From assembly GCA_964576465.1 (NCBI GenBank), contig CAZNXE010000149.1, positions 1 through 13,780 on the forward strand: a DNA stretch of 13,780 bases, given 5' to 3'. Numbering within the stretch: the first letter of the stretch is position 1; each line of letters opens with the position of its first letter. The DNA is from CAZNXE01 sp964576465 (lineage in GTDB: Bacteria; Planctomycetota; Planctomycetia; Pirellulales; JAEUIK01). Below, one piece after another: positions 7,939 to 13,780 of this stretch. A program made the position numbers and the translations under genes. A model generated the notes under the pieces. It was not told where the DNA came from. It made no database searches and saw only the letters and a list, made by a program, of their open reading frames with translations.

Positions 7939-8067
7939 ATGCAAATTCGAGTTGTCGTAACCGCTACGCTCACACTCATGTCGCTGTTGATTTCGGGGGC
8001 CGATGCCGCGCGGATCGCTCAACAGGCCACCGCGATGACCGACCCGGCGGAGCCCGGACCGGAGTAG
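7939..8067 (+). pseudogene. Detached signal peptide and N-terminus of the DUF1080 protein
   Basis: From the ATG at 7939 the frame gives MQIRVVVTATLTLMSLLISG and then ADA, a clear Sec signal peptide with cleavage likely near residue 23. About 19 more residues (ending TDPAEPGPE) lead to TAG at 8065-8067. The same frame then continues with GFQGEYVG, the conserved start of the mature region in planctomycete DUF1080 proteins. The piece is therefore the true N-terminus of the downstream gene. By comparison with remembered relatives reading roughly DPDFAxQGEYVG, the TAG sits at an aromatic position, so a Tyr codon changed by one base is a plausible origin. Confidence 0.75.
8065..8067 (+). other. In-frame amber codon interrupting the DUF1080 gene
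   Basis: The frame reads CCG GAG TAG GGA TTT CAA GGT GAG TAC. Coding continues without frameshift after the TAG. It is the second such event in the window, about 1.2 kb after the first. Confidence 0.85.
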
Positions 8068-8091
8068 GGATTTCAAGGTGAGTACGTCGGC

Positions 8092-9081
8092 ATGGTCTCC
8101 GGCGGCTTCCGACGGATGCGGCTTGGCTTGCAGATCGTCGCCGGCGCCGATCAACAGTTACACGCCGTTGAGTATCGCGGAGGATTACCGGGATCAGGAT
8201 GGGATGGCAGTGAAAAAATCTACTCCGCGGGAATATGGAATAAATCGGTCGCCGTCTTGAACAGCGAATCGCGGCAAATCGTAATCGTGAACCGCGAGAT
8301 GTGGATCCTCAGCAGCGCGGGCACCCTACGAGGTATCATCAAGAAGGTTCACCGCCAAAGCCCCACGCTGGGCCTGCGGCCGCCACAGGGAGCCGATGTG
8401 CTGTTCGACGGACACTCGACCATTCGCTTGCAAGGTGGCCGCATGACAAACACAGGGCTACTCAAGGAGGGCGCGGAAACACTCGATCCGGTGGACGACT
8501 TTCGCCTGCACCTGGAGTTTCGCACGCCGTTCATGCCCGCTGCCACGGGGCAAGCCCGAGGGAACAGCGGCGTCTACATACAACGACGCTACGAGTTGCA
8601 GATTCTCGATTCCTTTGGTCTGCAGCGCGAGTACAACTTTTGCGGGAGTCTCTACAAAACCAGGCCGCCCGATGTGAACATGTGTTTGCCGCCGCTCGCT
8701 TGGCAGACCTACGATGTGTGGTTTCGCACGGCCCGGTTTGACGTGGAGCAAAACAAGATCGCCGATGCGAGAATCACCGTGCTCCATAATGGCATTAAAA
8801 TTCACGACAACATCGCGATCCCAAACAAGACAGGTGCCGGTCGTCCCGAGGGTCCCGATCCTCTCACCATCTTGTTTCAAGATCACAACGACCCAGTTCG
8901 CTTCCGCAACATCTGGCTCATGCACCAGCGGTTCACCACGGATCGCGAGAACGTGAAACCACTGCCGGTGTTTGGACGCCTGAACAAGAAGGACTCGCTG
9001 CGATGGCTAGGCGTGCTTCCCGCCACAAGAACCGATGCTAAGCAGGTTTCATCGCAAGCTCTTGGAATCGATCGCCATTAA
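8092..9081 (+). CDS. DUF1080 / 3-keto-disaccharide hydrolase-type protein, main body
   Basis: Starting at the first ATG after the TAG, this gives 329 residues; the intended gene very probably starts at 7939. The N-terminal region contains YRGGLPGSGWDG (28-39), as in planctomycete members. The concanavalin-like DUF1080 domain covers about 88-280: HRQSPTLGLRPPQGADVLFD (88-107), GQARGNSGVYIQRRYELQIL (153-172), VNMCLPPLAWQTYDVWF (195-211) and DPVRFRNIWLM (267-277). The family includes 3-keto-glycoside hydrolases and many uncharacterised secreted proteins of sugar degradation, so a periplasmic or extracellular role in glycan breakdown is likely. Without the signal peptide upstream of the TAG the product would stay in the cytoplasm. 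The gene ends in TAA and its last 47 bases overlap the LRR gene in another frame. Confidence 0.85.
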   Translation: MVSGGFRRMRLGLQIVAGADQQLHAVEYRGGLPGSGWDGSEKIYSAGIWNKSVAVLNSESRQIVIVNREMWILSSAGTLRGIIKKVHRQSPTLGLRPPQGADVLFDGHSTIRLQGGRMTNTGLLKEGAETLDPVDDFRLHLEFRTPFMPAATGQARGNSGVYIQRRYELQILDSFGLQREYNFCGSLYKTRPPDVNMCLPPLAWQTYDVWFRTARFDVEQNKIADARITVLHNGIKIHDNIAIPNKTGAGRPEGPDPLTILFQDHNDPVRFRNIWLMHQRFTTDRENVKPLPVFGRLNKKDSLRWLGVLPATRTDAKQVSSQALGIDRH

Positions 9082-9703
9082 GTTTTCTGTCATCGTCGCC
9101 ATGATGCTCTGGGCGAGCGTGTTCATCACCTCGGGCTGCCGACGCGTTGCTACGGACGTGGACGAATCGAAGACCACTCGCACCACAAGTTCATCTGAAG
9201 CGGAAGAGACCCCTTGGTTCGATCAGGTTGCGGCGGTGCGTCAGGGACGGTCGTCGCGTATCGAGGTCACTCAATCGCTGGTAACCGACGCCGATCTCGA
9301 ATCGCTCTCTGATTTGACCAACCTTGAGGAGCTGATCGTAAGCAACAGCGAGATTAGCGATGCCGCCATGGCAAGCCTTGCGTCGCTGAAGAAACTCCGA
9401 ACGCTCAATCTCGGCAGCACGCAACTCACCGACGACGGACTACGGCACGTGGCTGCACTCGAGCAGCTCGAACTCTTACGACTTGGTTCGTCGAAGATCG
9501 ATGGTCGGGGCTTTGCCCATCTTCAAGCACTGCGGTGTCTACGGTTCCTCATCGTCAATAACGCCCCTGTAAACGACGACGCACTGGTTCACTTAGAGCA
9601 AATGACGCAACTCGAGTCGCTCTACGTGGAAGGCACGACAGTGACCGACGCCGGAATCGCGCGATTACGTGATGTGCTGCCACAGTTGCACGTACACTGG
9701 TAA
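9035..9703 (+). CDS. Leucine-rich-repeat lipoprotein
   Basis: This 222-residue protein has a basic N-terminus (MLSRFHRKLLE), a hydrophobic segment (14-32) and ITSGC, with Cys35 as the probable lipidated residue; the -3 position is Thr, which is not ideal. A serine/threonine-rich spacer (39-58) follows. From about residue 75 there are five to six leucine-rich repeats of about 24 residues, with units such as LTNLEELIVSNSEISDAAM (94-112) and LKKLRTLNLGSTQLTDDGL (118-136), ending LPQLHVHW. Such short LRR lipoproteins are common in planctomycetes; their partners are unknown. The start at 9035 overlaps the DUF1080 gene by 47 bases and has no clear ribosome site. An alternative ATG at 9101 would leave a very short signal sequence, so 9035 is preferred. 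It ends in TAA. Confidence 0.8.
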   Translation: MLSRFHRKLLESIAIKFSVIVAMMLWASVFITSGCRRVATDVDESKTTRTTSSSEAEETPWFDQVAAVRQGRSSRIEVTQSLVTDADLESLSDLTNLEELIVSNSEISDAAMASLASLKKLRTLNLGSTQLTDDGLRHVAALEQLELLRLGSSKIDGRGFAHLQALRCLRFLIVNNAPVNDDALVHLEQMTQLESLYVEGTTVTDAGIARLRDVLPQLHVHW

Positions 9704-9807
9704 GATCGTATTCGCCATCAACGGGCCCCGGCAGTGGCCTGGCGTCTCGACGAAGCGTATCTTGGTAACGAACCCATCAGACGAATCCTTACGAGGAACC
9801 CAACGCG

Positions 9808-10848
9808 ATGTCTACCAACCGAAGAGCCAAGGCGACGCTGGCTGTGTTGTTGCTGTTCGTAGCAGGAGGTTGGATGTGGATCGCCAGCGCCGGAGTAGGT
9901 GTCGGCATGACCCAATCGGCGCGGGGGTTCTTGCAGACGCTCACCGACGAACAACGTGCCCTGGCAACGATGCCCTTCGATGGATCGCAACGCGTCGCGT
10001 GGCACTTCATCCCCAAGCCCCAGCGCAAGGGGGTTCAAATTAAAGACATGACCGAGGAACAGCGAAAAGCCGCATTCAACCTGCTTTCAAGTGCGCTGAG
10101 CGAAGTGGGTTATGCCAAGTCGCGGCAGATTATGGAGTTGGAGTCGATTCTGCACGAGTTGGAGAAAGATCGAACGGATGGACCGATCCGTGACGCGCAA
10201 CGGTATTACTTCACACTCTTCGGCGCGCCCGAGCCCGACACACGATGGGGACTGAGCGTCGAGGGGCACCATCTTTCGCTCAATTTCGTTGTCAACCGCG
10301 GGCGAGTCGTCGCACACACCCCGGCGTTCTTAGGCGCGAACCCAGCAGAAGTAAAGACAGACACCGGCGTTGGGCCCCCCAAGGGAACACGTACGTTGGC
10401 CAAGGAAGAGGATCTAGCGTTTCGCTTGCTTCGATCGTTCGACGACGAGCAGCGGAAGGTGGCCGTGATTGCCGAGAAAGCTCCCCGAGAGATGCGAGCC
10501 GCCGGTGAGGCGCATCCGCCGAACACCACGCCCGAAGGGTTGTCGTCCCGAAAGATGAGCGAGCAACAGGTCGAAACACTGTGGGCCCTCGTCGAGACTT
10601 ATCTAGAGAACATGCCGCCCTCGATCGCCGAAGCGCGTCGAAGCGAGATCAACAAAGCAGGGTTCGGCCATGTTCATTTTGCCTGGGCCGGAGCCAGTAG
10701 CCCCGGCATAGGGCACTACTACCGCGTGCAAGGGCCAACGTTCTTGATCGAGTTTATCAATACCCAACCCGATGCCCAGGGCAATCCGGCCAACCACATT
10801 CACTCGATTTGGCGGAACATGGCCGGCGATTTTGGTCTCTCACGATAG
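9808..10848 (+). CDS. DUF3500 protein with signal anchor
   Basis: This 346-residue protein has a basic N-terminus (MSTNRRAK) followed by a signal peptide or anchor at about 9-30. The rest matches the DUF3500 family: a FLQTLTDEQRALATMPFD segment near the start of the mature region, WHFIPKPQRKGVQIKDMT (about 65-83), GHHLSLNF, a middle region rich in charged helices, and the closing HYYRVQGPTFLIEFINTQ and NPANHIHSIWRNMAGDFG. Family function is unknown; members are often secreted and occur with carbohydrate-active genes. GAGG lies 11 bases before the ATG. It ends in TAG at 10846-10848, and a second in-frame TAG (10879-10881) and a TAA (10894-10896) follow closely. The C-terminus after GDFG is rather short for the family as I remember it, so the end should be compared with relatives. 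Confidence 0.85.
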   Translation: MSTNRRAKATLAVLLLFVAGGWMWIASAGVGVGMTQSARGFLQTLTDEQRALATMPFDGSQRVAWHFIPKPQRKGVQIKDMTEEQRKAAFNLLSSALSEVGYAKSRQIMELESILHELEKDRTDGPIRDAQRYYFTLFGAPEPDTRWGLSVEGHHLSLNFVVNRGRVVAHTPAFLGANPAEVKTDTGVGPPKGTRTLAKEEDLAFRLLRSFDDEQRKVAVIAEKAPREMRAAGEAHPPNTTPEGLSSRKMSEQQVETLWALVETYLENMPPSIAEARRSEINKAGFGHVHFAWAGASSPGIGHYYRVQGPTFLIEFINTQPDAQGNPANHIHSIWRNMAGDFGLSR

Positions 10849-10901
10849 GTGGCACCGCTGTACGCCAGACGATGTGATTAGGCGTGTGGCCGATAAGAAC
10901 G

Positions 10902-10980
10902 TACCAATCACAACCCGACGCGTAAGCGAGGGAACGCAGTGTATTACCGGTTGGTCCCTCGCTCACGCGTCCCCTTGGTA
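10902..10980. repeat. 79-bp interrupted palindrome, REP-like element
   Basis: Arms GACGCGTAAGCGAGGGA (10917-10933) and TCCCTCGCTCACGCGTC (10955-10971) pair at 16 of 17 positions around a 21-base loop. An outer pair, TACCAA (10902-10907) and TTGGTA (10975-10980), adds six base pairs after a small internal loop. The single mismatch is A-C in a plus-strand transcript but G-U in a minus-strand transcript. It lies between the DUF3500 and phosphoesterase genes and has no U-tract. It resembles dispersed palindromic repeats I recall from planctomycete genomes, but no second copy is present here. It may act as a transcript-end or attenuation structure. Confidence 0.8.
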
Positions 10981-11023
10981 TATTCTCATTCGCCGCTCGC
11001 CTTAACACTGATCGGTGAGGTTC

Positions 11024-11812
11024 ATGGCTCGAAGAATTGTTCAATTAACCGATCTTCATCTGTTGCCCAACGCAGACGATCGCCTCCGCGGCGTTCCGAC
11101 CGTTCGCGTGGTGGCCCAAGTAATCGAGCACCTGCAACGTCAGGTTCCCGATGCCGACTGCCTGGTGATCTCAGGCGATTTGGCCCAAGAAGAGGCTCAC
11201 ACCACGTACCGCCGGTTGGCAGAAATGCTAGGGTCGTGGACTTCGCGTGTACGAATGATTCCAGGCAACCACGACAACCGTTCGGAACTTGAAGCAGTGT
11301 TTGGTGCGCGCATCACACTAGAAGATGATCGGGTTGTGTTTTCCGAACAACTGGATGCGTGGCGACTGATTGGGCTCGATTCGCAGGAGCCGGGCAAGGT
11401 TGCCGGACGCGTTGGCACGAAGCAACTCCAGTGGTTCGACCGACAGCTCCGCGAACACGCGACATCGCCGACCATCGTTTTCGTCCATCATCCGCCAGTG
11501 TCGGTCGAAACAACCTGGTTCGATGAAATCGGGCTGCTCGATGCCCAAGAGTTACGCGGCATGATCGCACGGCACACCCAAGTGAAGCTCGTCTGCTGTG
11601 GTCACGTGCATTTCGAGTTCGAGTCGAAAATCGGCACCGCCCTAGTCGTAACAACGCCCGCAGCTTCCTTCCAATTCGCACCCCACACGCCAAGCCAACA
11701 GTACGACCTCCAACCGCCAGGCTATCGAGTGATCGAACTCGACGGATCCGAGTTTCGTACGAAGGTCGTACGCCTCACGAAGCTGGATTATCCACCAGAG
11801 CTAGAAAGCTGA
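11024..11812 (+). CDS. cpdA: CpdA-like 3',5'-cyclic nucleotide phosphodiesterase / metallophosphoesterase
   Basis: This 262-residue class III phosphodiesterase-type protein carries all five metal-binding blocks of the calcineurin-like fold: QLTDLHL with D10 and H12, SGDLAQ with D52, PGNHDN with N82 and H83, VHHPPV with H155/H156, and CGHVH with H194 and H196. The spacing and the C-terminal PPGYRVIEL resemble cAMP phosphodiesterase CpdA, with a binuclear metal centre hydrolysing cyclic nucleotides or other phosphodiesters. Substrate is not certain. There is no signal peptide, so it is cytoplasmic. The ATG at 11024 follows GGTGAGG closely; a GTG at 11015 would add three residues but lacks a ribosome site. 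The palindromic element lies 43 bases upstream and may mark a separate transcription unit. It ends in TGA. Confidence 0.85.
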   Translation: MARRIVQLTDLHLLPNADDRLRGVPTVRVVAQVIEHLQRQVPDADCLVISGDLAQEEAHTTYRRLAEMLGSWTSRVRMIPGNHDNRSELEAVFGARITLEDDRVVFSEQLDAWRLIGLDSQEPGKVAGRVGTKQLQWFDRQLREHATSPTIVFVHHPPVSVETTWFDEIGLLDAQELRGMIARHTQVKLVCCGHVHFEFESKIGTALVVTTPAASFQFAPHTPSQQYDLQPPGYRVIELDGSEFRTKVVRLTKLDYPPELES

Positions 11813-11842
11813 TCGCGAATGTTCACTCATGAGGCCACGCGA

Positions 11843-11939
11843 TTGACCTGCTCTGGCACGAAGAGTCCCGTAGTGTGCGTGCTTGCACGCACGTCTCGCA
11901 CGTCTTGCAGTAACCACTTGACCTGCTGTGGCACAAAAA
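11843..11939 (+). repeat. Direct repeats of 22 bp flanking a GTGCGTGC hairpin
   Basis: Two copies beginning TTGACCTGCTSTGGCAC start at 11843 and 11918, 75 bases apart, and agree at 19 of 22 positions. Between them is GTGCGTGC-TT-GCACGCAC (11875-11892), a perfect eight-base inverted repeat, followed by a short GCACGTCT tandem duplication (11888-11905 region). There is no U-tract, so it is not a classical terminator. Confidence 0.6.
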
Positions 11940-12029
11940 TCTAGGTAAAACAACGGTGGTCCGGGAAGGTGGATATCATTCTCAAATGCAACGAGAGGGC
12001 CTCAGGTTGTTCGTTTTCGGTTCCTGACA

Positions 12030-12076
12030 CCTTTGTTTCCCCTTTGTTTCACCCACCTTTGTTTCACCTTTGTTTC
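12030..12076 (+). repeat. Four-copy CCTTTGTTTC array
   Basis: The decamer CCTTTGTTTC occurs exactly at 12030, 12041, 12056 and 12067, giving spacings of 11, 15 and 11 bases, so it is a doubled 26-base unit. It is preceded by GGTTCCTGACA (12020-12030), a combination I associate with dispersed repeats in planctomycete genomes. It is too short and too regular to be a CRISPR. Confidence 0.75.
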
Positions 12077-12199
12077 GTCGGGACCATCAAGAGTTTCAAC
12101 AACGAATGGGGCATCCCCAGTGAAGCTCTTGCTTGGTTGAGGTTTAGTATGGGACGGTGCATATCATCGTGCCGCCCACGTCTCCTTAAGGCTCGACAA

Positions 12200-12229
12200 T
12201 GGACGTATGTGCAATTGATCGGCTATAAT
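12200..12229 (+). promoter_or_regulatory. Sigma-70-type promoter candidate for the last gene
   Basis: TGGACG (12200-12205) is followed after 18 bases by a perfect TATAAT (12224-12229). Transcription would start near 12236 and give a leader of about 160 bases before the ATG at 12396. Confidence 0.45.
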
Positions 12230-12291
12230 TTGGGGCGAAAGAGAGATTCGTTTTGTCGTGTTCAACAAATTAATAGAACCTTTTTGTGAGC

Positions 12292-12315
12292 AAGGGAGCG
12301 AAATTTCGCTCTTTT
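12292..12315 (+). terminator. Leader hairpin with T-rich 3' side
   Basis: GAGCGAAATTTCGCTC (12296-12311) is a perfect palindrome. Flanking AAGG and TTTT extend the stem by two A-T and two G-U pairs, and the 3' side runs into TTTTCCTTT. It lies between the promoter candidate and the start codon, so it could work as an attenuator or as a terminator of upstream transcription. The four-base loop and modest stem make strength uncertain. Confidence 0.35.
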
Positions 12316-12395
12316 CCTTTGCCTCTCCCGCCCTTGTCCCATTTGCTTTCCCGCCTGTGGGACCGGTCTCTAATTATTGGTTTTCTCTCCCCGCT

Positions 12396-13700
12396 ATGAC
12401 TCACCGCCTGCTATGCCTCTCTATCGTGACTTCCCTCATAATTCTGATTGCCCCGGCGGCGCGTTGCGGGGAGATCATCATGATCACACACGGTCCGCCG
12501 GATTTGACTCTGCCCAGTGAGACCACGGACAAGTTACCGGCCTGCTACGGGATCGGACTGCCTCTCCAGGTTTCGGCAACTGAAGCAGCACTCTTCTGCA
12601 ACCTGCGAGTCATCGCCCCGGGAATGTTTGATTACGAAGACGGCACGGATATCCTCGTTTTCGAAAGCCTTAAAGCCCTGCGATCAGCCAAGCCAACCCC
12701 CATCTCGCGCAACCTTAAACTGGCCCCTGACGAGGCTGGTAAAGAGCATCTGGTCGTGAAGTTTCCTGTGGCTGGCGGATTCTGGCCAATAGGGGCCAAA
12801 GCGGTCGACGGCTCACGACATCCGGGTGAAGGGAGAGGATTTGGGCTTTGTCAGGCTCTATCCATGGAGACCGATGAGAAGGGCCTGTTTTCCTGGACAA
12901 AACCCTTTGATCGTTTCGTTGAGACTCTGCAGTTGAGCTACGACGGGACAAAATTTCAAGTGACGAAACGAACACTCGTTGGTCCCTCCCCCCTGCCGCC
13001 AGCAAGCCTGGACGGTTGGGAATTAATCTCTCCGGGCCTCTCAAACGCAATTCATCAGGGTGACAATTTGCTCCTGCCGGTATTAGCACGCCGCAAAAGT
13101 GAATTCCGCTGCGGCGTGTCCCGTTGGCAATGGAAAGACGGACAGTGGGGCGCTGCGGAGTTTATGCCTGTAAGCACCGGATCGGAGCCCAGCTTGGTGC
13201 GAGTGGCTGATGGTTCCCTCCTGTTCACCACCCGTTTAGAAGGCAAACAAGCTAACACCATCGTGGTCTGGAGATCGGCTGATGCTGGCAAGACCTGGCA
13301 GGAGATCGTCCGGCAGGATAACGTTCGCAGTGCCTCTCCCGTGTGCATCCATCGAACCGCCTGTGGAACCCCCTTCATCGCTACGAGTCCCAGCGGCGAA
13401 AAACGGCTACGGCTCGACTTCTGGAGGATTCAGGACGGCCACCTAAGCGATGCCCGACTCATCCGCGACTGCCCGGAGGAATTCGGTCCGGCTCCAAAGG
13501 AAGCCTTCTGGAATGTTGATCATCCTTCGTCCGCAGTCCTGCGACTAGCCGACGGACAATGGCACGCCTTGATGACCTACCGTATTAAGATGTATTACCT
13601 CCCCACCCGGAGACGCCCGGAACCAGTCCAGACTCAGACGGGCTGTTATGTGGAGGAAATCCTCTCAACGGGCTCGGCAAAACCTGAATGGACTTTTTAG
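12396..13700 (+). CDS. Secreted Asp-box (sialidase-like beta-propeller) protein
   Basis: From the ATG at 12396 this is 434 residues, beginning MTHRLLCLSIVTSLIILIAP with probable cleavage after AARC or just beyond (residues 23-26). One clear Asp-box, SADAGKTW, lies at about 293-300 (S-x-D-x-G-x-T-W), typical of BNR/sialidase propellers. Nearby strands such as EPSLVRVADGSLLFTTR and SSAVLRLADGQWHALMTYR repeat at blade-like intervals. The role is probably extracellular glycan binding or hydrolysis; catalytic arginines cannot be assigned by eye. An in-frame GTG at 12258 would add 46 low-complexity residues that cross the leader hairpin and is rejected. There is no good ribosome site. Serine and arginine codons are more mixed than in the rest of the window. 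It ends with TAG at 13698-13700, after which the frame stays open into the G run. Confidence 0.7.
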   Translation: MTHRLLCLSIVTSLIILIAPAARCGEIIMITHGPPDLTLPSETTDKLPACYGIGLPLQVSATEAALFCNLRVIAPGMFDYEDGTDILVFESLKALRSAKPTPISRNLKLAPDEAGKEHLVVKFPVAGGFWPIGAKAVDGSRHPGEGRGFGLCQALSMETDEKGLFSWTKPFDRFVETLQLSYDGTKFQVTKRTLVGPSPLPPASLDGWELISPGLSNAIHQGDNLLLPVLARRKSEFRCGVSRWQWKDGQWGAAEFMPVSTGSEPSLVRVADGSLLFTTRLEGKQANTIVVWRSADAGKTWQEIVRQDNVRSASPVCIHRTACGTPFIATSPSGEKRLRLDFWRIQDGHLSDARLIRDCPEEFGPAPKEAFWNVDHPSSAVLRLADGQWHALMTYRIKMYYLPTRRRPEPVQTQTGCYVEEILSTGSAKPEWTF

Positions 13701-13731
13701 ATTCAAGTGGTACAAAAAGAGGACCGTTCGA

Positions 13732-13780
13732 GGGGGGGGCGGGGGGTGGGGGGGGGGGGGGGGGGGGGGCGGGGGCGGGG
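13732..13780. other. Poly-G contig end, probable artefact
   Basis: The last 49 bases are almost pure G with a few C, A and T. Two-colour sequencing gives such runs when signal is lost, and assemblers can extend into them. The matching C-rich left end supports artefact over biology. Confidence 0.8.

Larger units (their letters stand above)
11813..12395. other. Repeat-rich noncoding stretch
   Basis: These 583 bases between the phosphoesterase and the last gene hold no convincing protein frame. They contain two imperfect direct repeats, a short perfect hairpin, a CCTTTGTTTC array, a good promoter candidate and a leader hairpin, listed separately. The density of short repeats suggests decayed mobile or REP-type sequence. 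Confidence 0.6.

Noticed and set aside
11843..11940. Promoters at the two TTGACC sequences
   Set aside because: No convincing -10 hexamer at 16-18 bases from either copy.
12030..12076. CRISPR array
   Set aside because: Repeat units of 10 bases with 1-5 base gaps and no spacers; no cas genes.
11969..12289. Open frame of 106 codons in the repeat-rich region
   Set aside because: It starts at a GTG without ribosome site, runs through the CCTTTGTTTC array, and crosses the promoter candidate; no protein character.
12258..12395. GTG start giving a longer sialidase-like protein
   Set aside because: It would bury the signal peptide 46 residues inside and translate the leader hairpin.

Overview
The window looks like one complete metagenomic contig from a planctomycete, probably near Pirellulales. 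The evidence is the gene set: a secreted DUF1080 (3-keto-disaccharide hydrolase-type) protein, a DUF3500 protein, a leucine-rich-repeat lipoprotein and a long PilM protein carrying a PilN-like half. GC-rich codon use with much TCG and CGA/CGC agrees. This placement comes from family recognition by eye, not a search. Both ends run into homopolymer (C-rich on the left, nearly pure G on the right), which looks like sequencing or assembly artefact.

Layout. Positions 1-3811, minus strand, hold a type IV pilus / type II secretion inner-membrane operon: a PilM-PilN-like fusion (3811-1685), a PilO-like bitopic protein (1684-452) and a third bitopic protein cut by the contig edge (397-1). Positions 3812-4384 are the upstream intergenic region. 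From 4385 the plus strand carries a GH38 (alpha-mannosidase)-like gene, then cytidylate kinase (cmk, 7147-7794) coupled to it by an ATGA overlap. A secreted DUF1080 gene (7939-9081) follows, overlapped by an LRR lipoprotein gene (9035-9703), then a DUF3500 gene (9808-10848). A 79-bp palindromic element (10902-10980) precedes a CpdA-like metallophosphoesterase (11024-11812). Positions 11813-12395 are a repeat-rich noncoding stretch. It leads into a secreted Asp-box (sialidase-like) protein (12396-13700), whose codon use looks different from the rest.

The most notable observation is that two neighbouring genes are each interrupted by a single in-frame TAG, with intact homology-like sequence on both sides and no frameshift. 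The GH38-like gene has TAG at 6818-6820, after which 109 more sense codons run to a TGA that overlaps the cmk start. The DUF1080 gene has TAG at 8065-8067, separating the signal peptide from the rest of the protein. This could be base-calling error, recent pseudogenisation, or amber readthrough or reassignment. The window alone cannot decide, but it is easily tested. Other genes end in TAA (pilM, DUF1080, LRR) or TGA (PilO-like, GH38-like, cmk, phosphoesterase). TAG is a terminal codon only for DUF3500 and the last gene.

I saw no rRNA, tRNA, CRISPR array, complete insertion sequence or phage gene.
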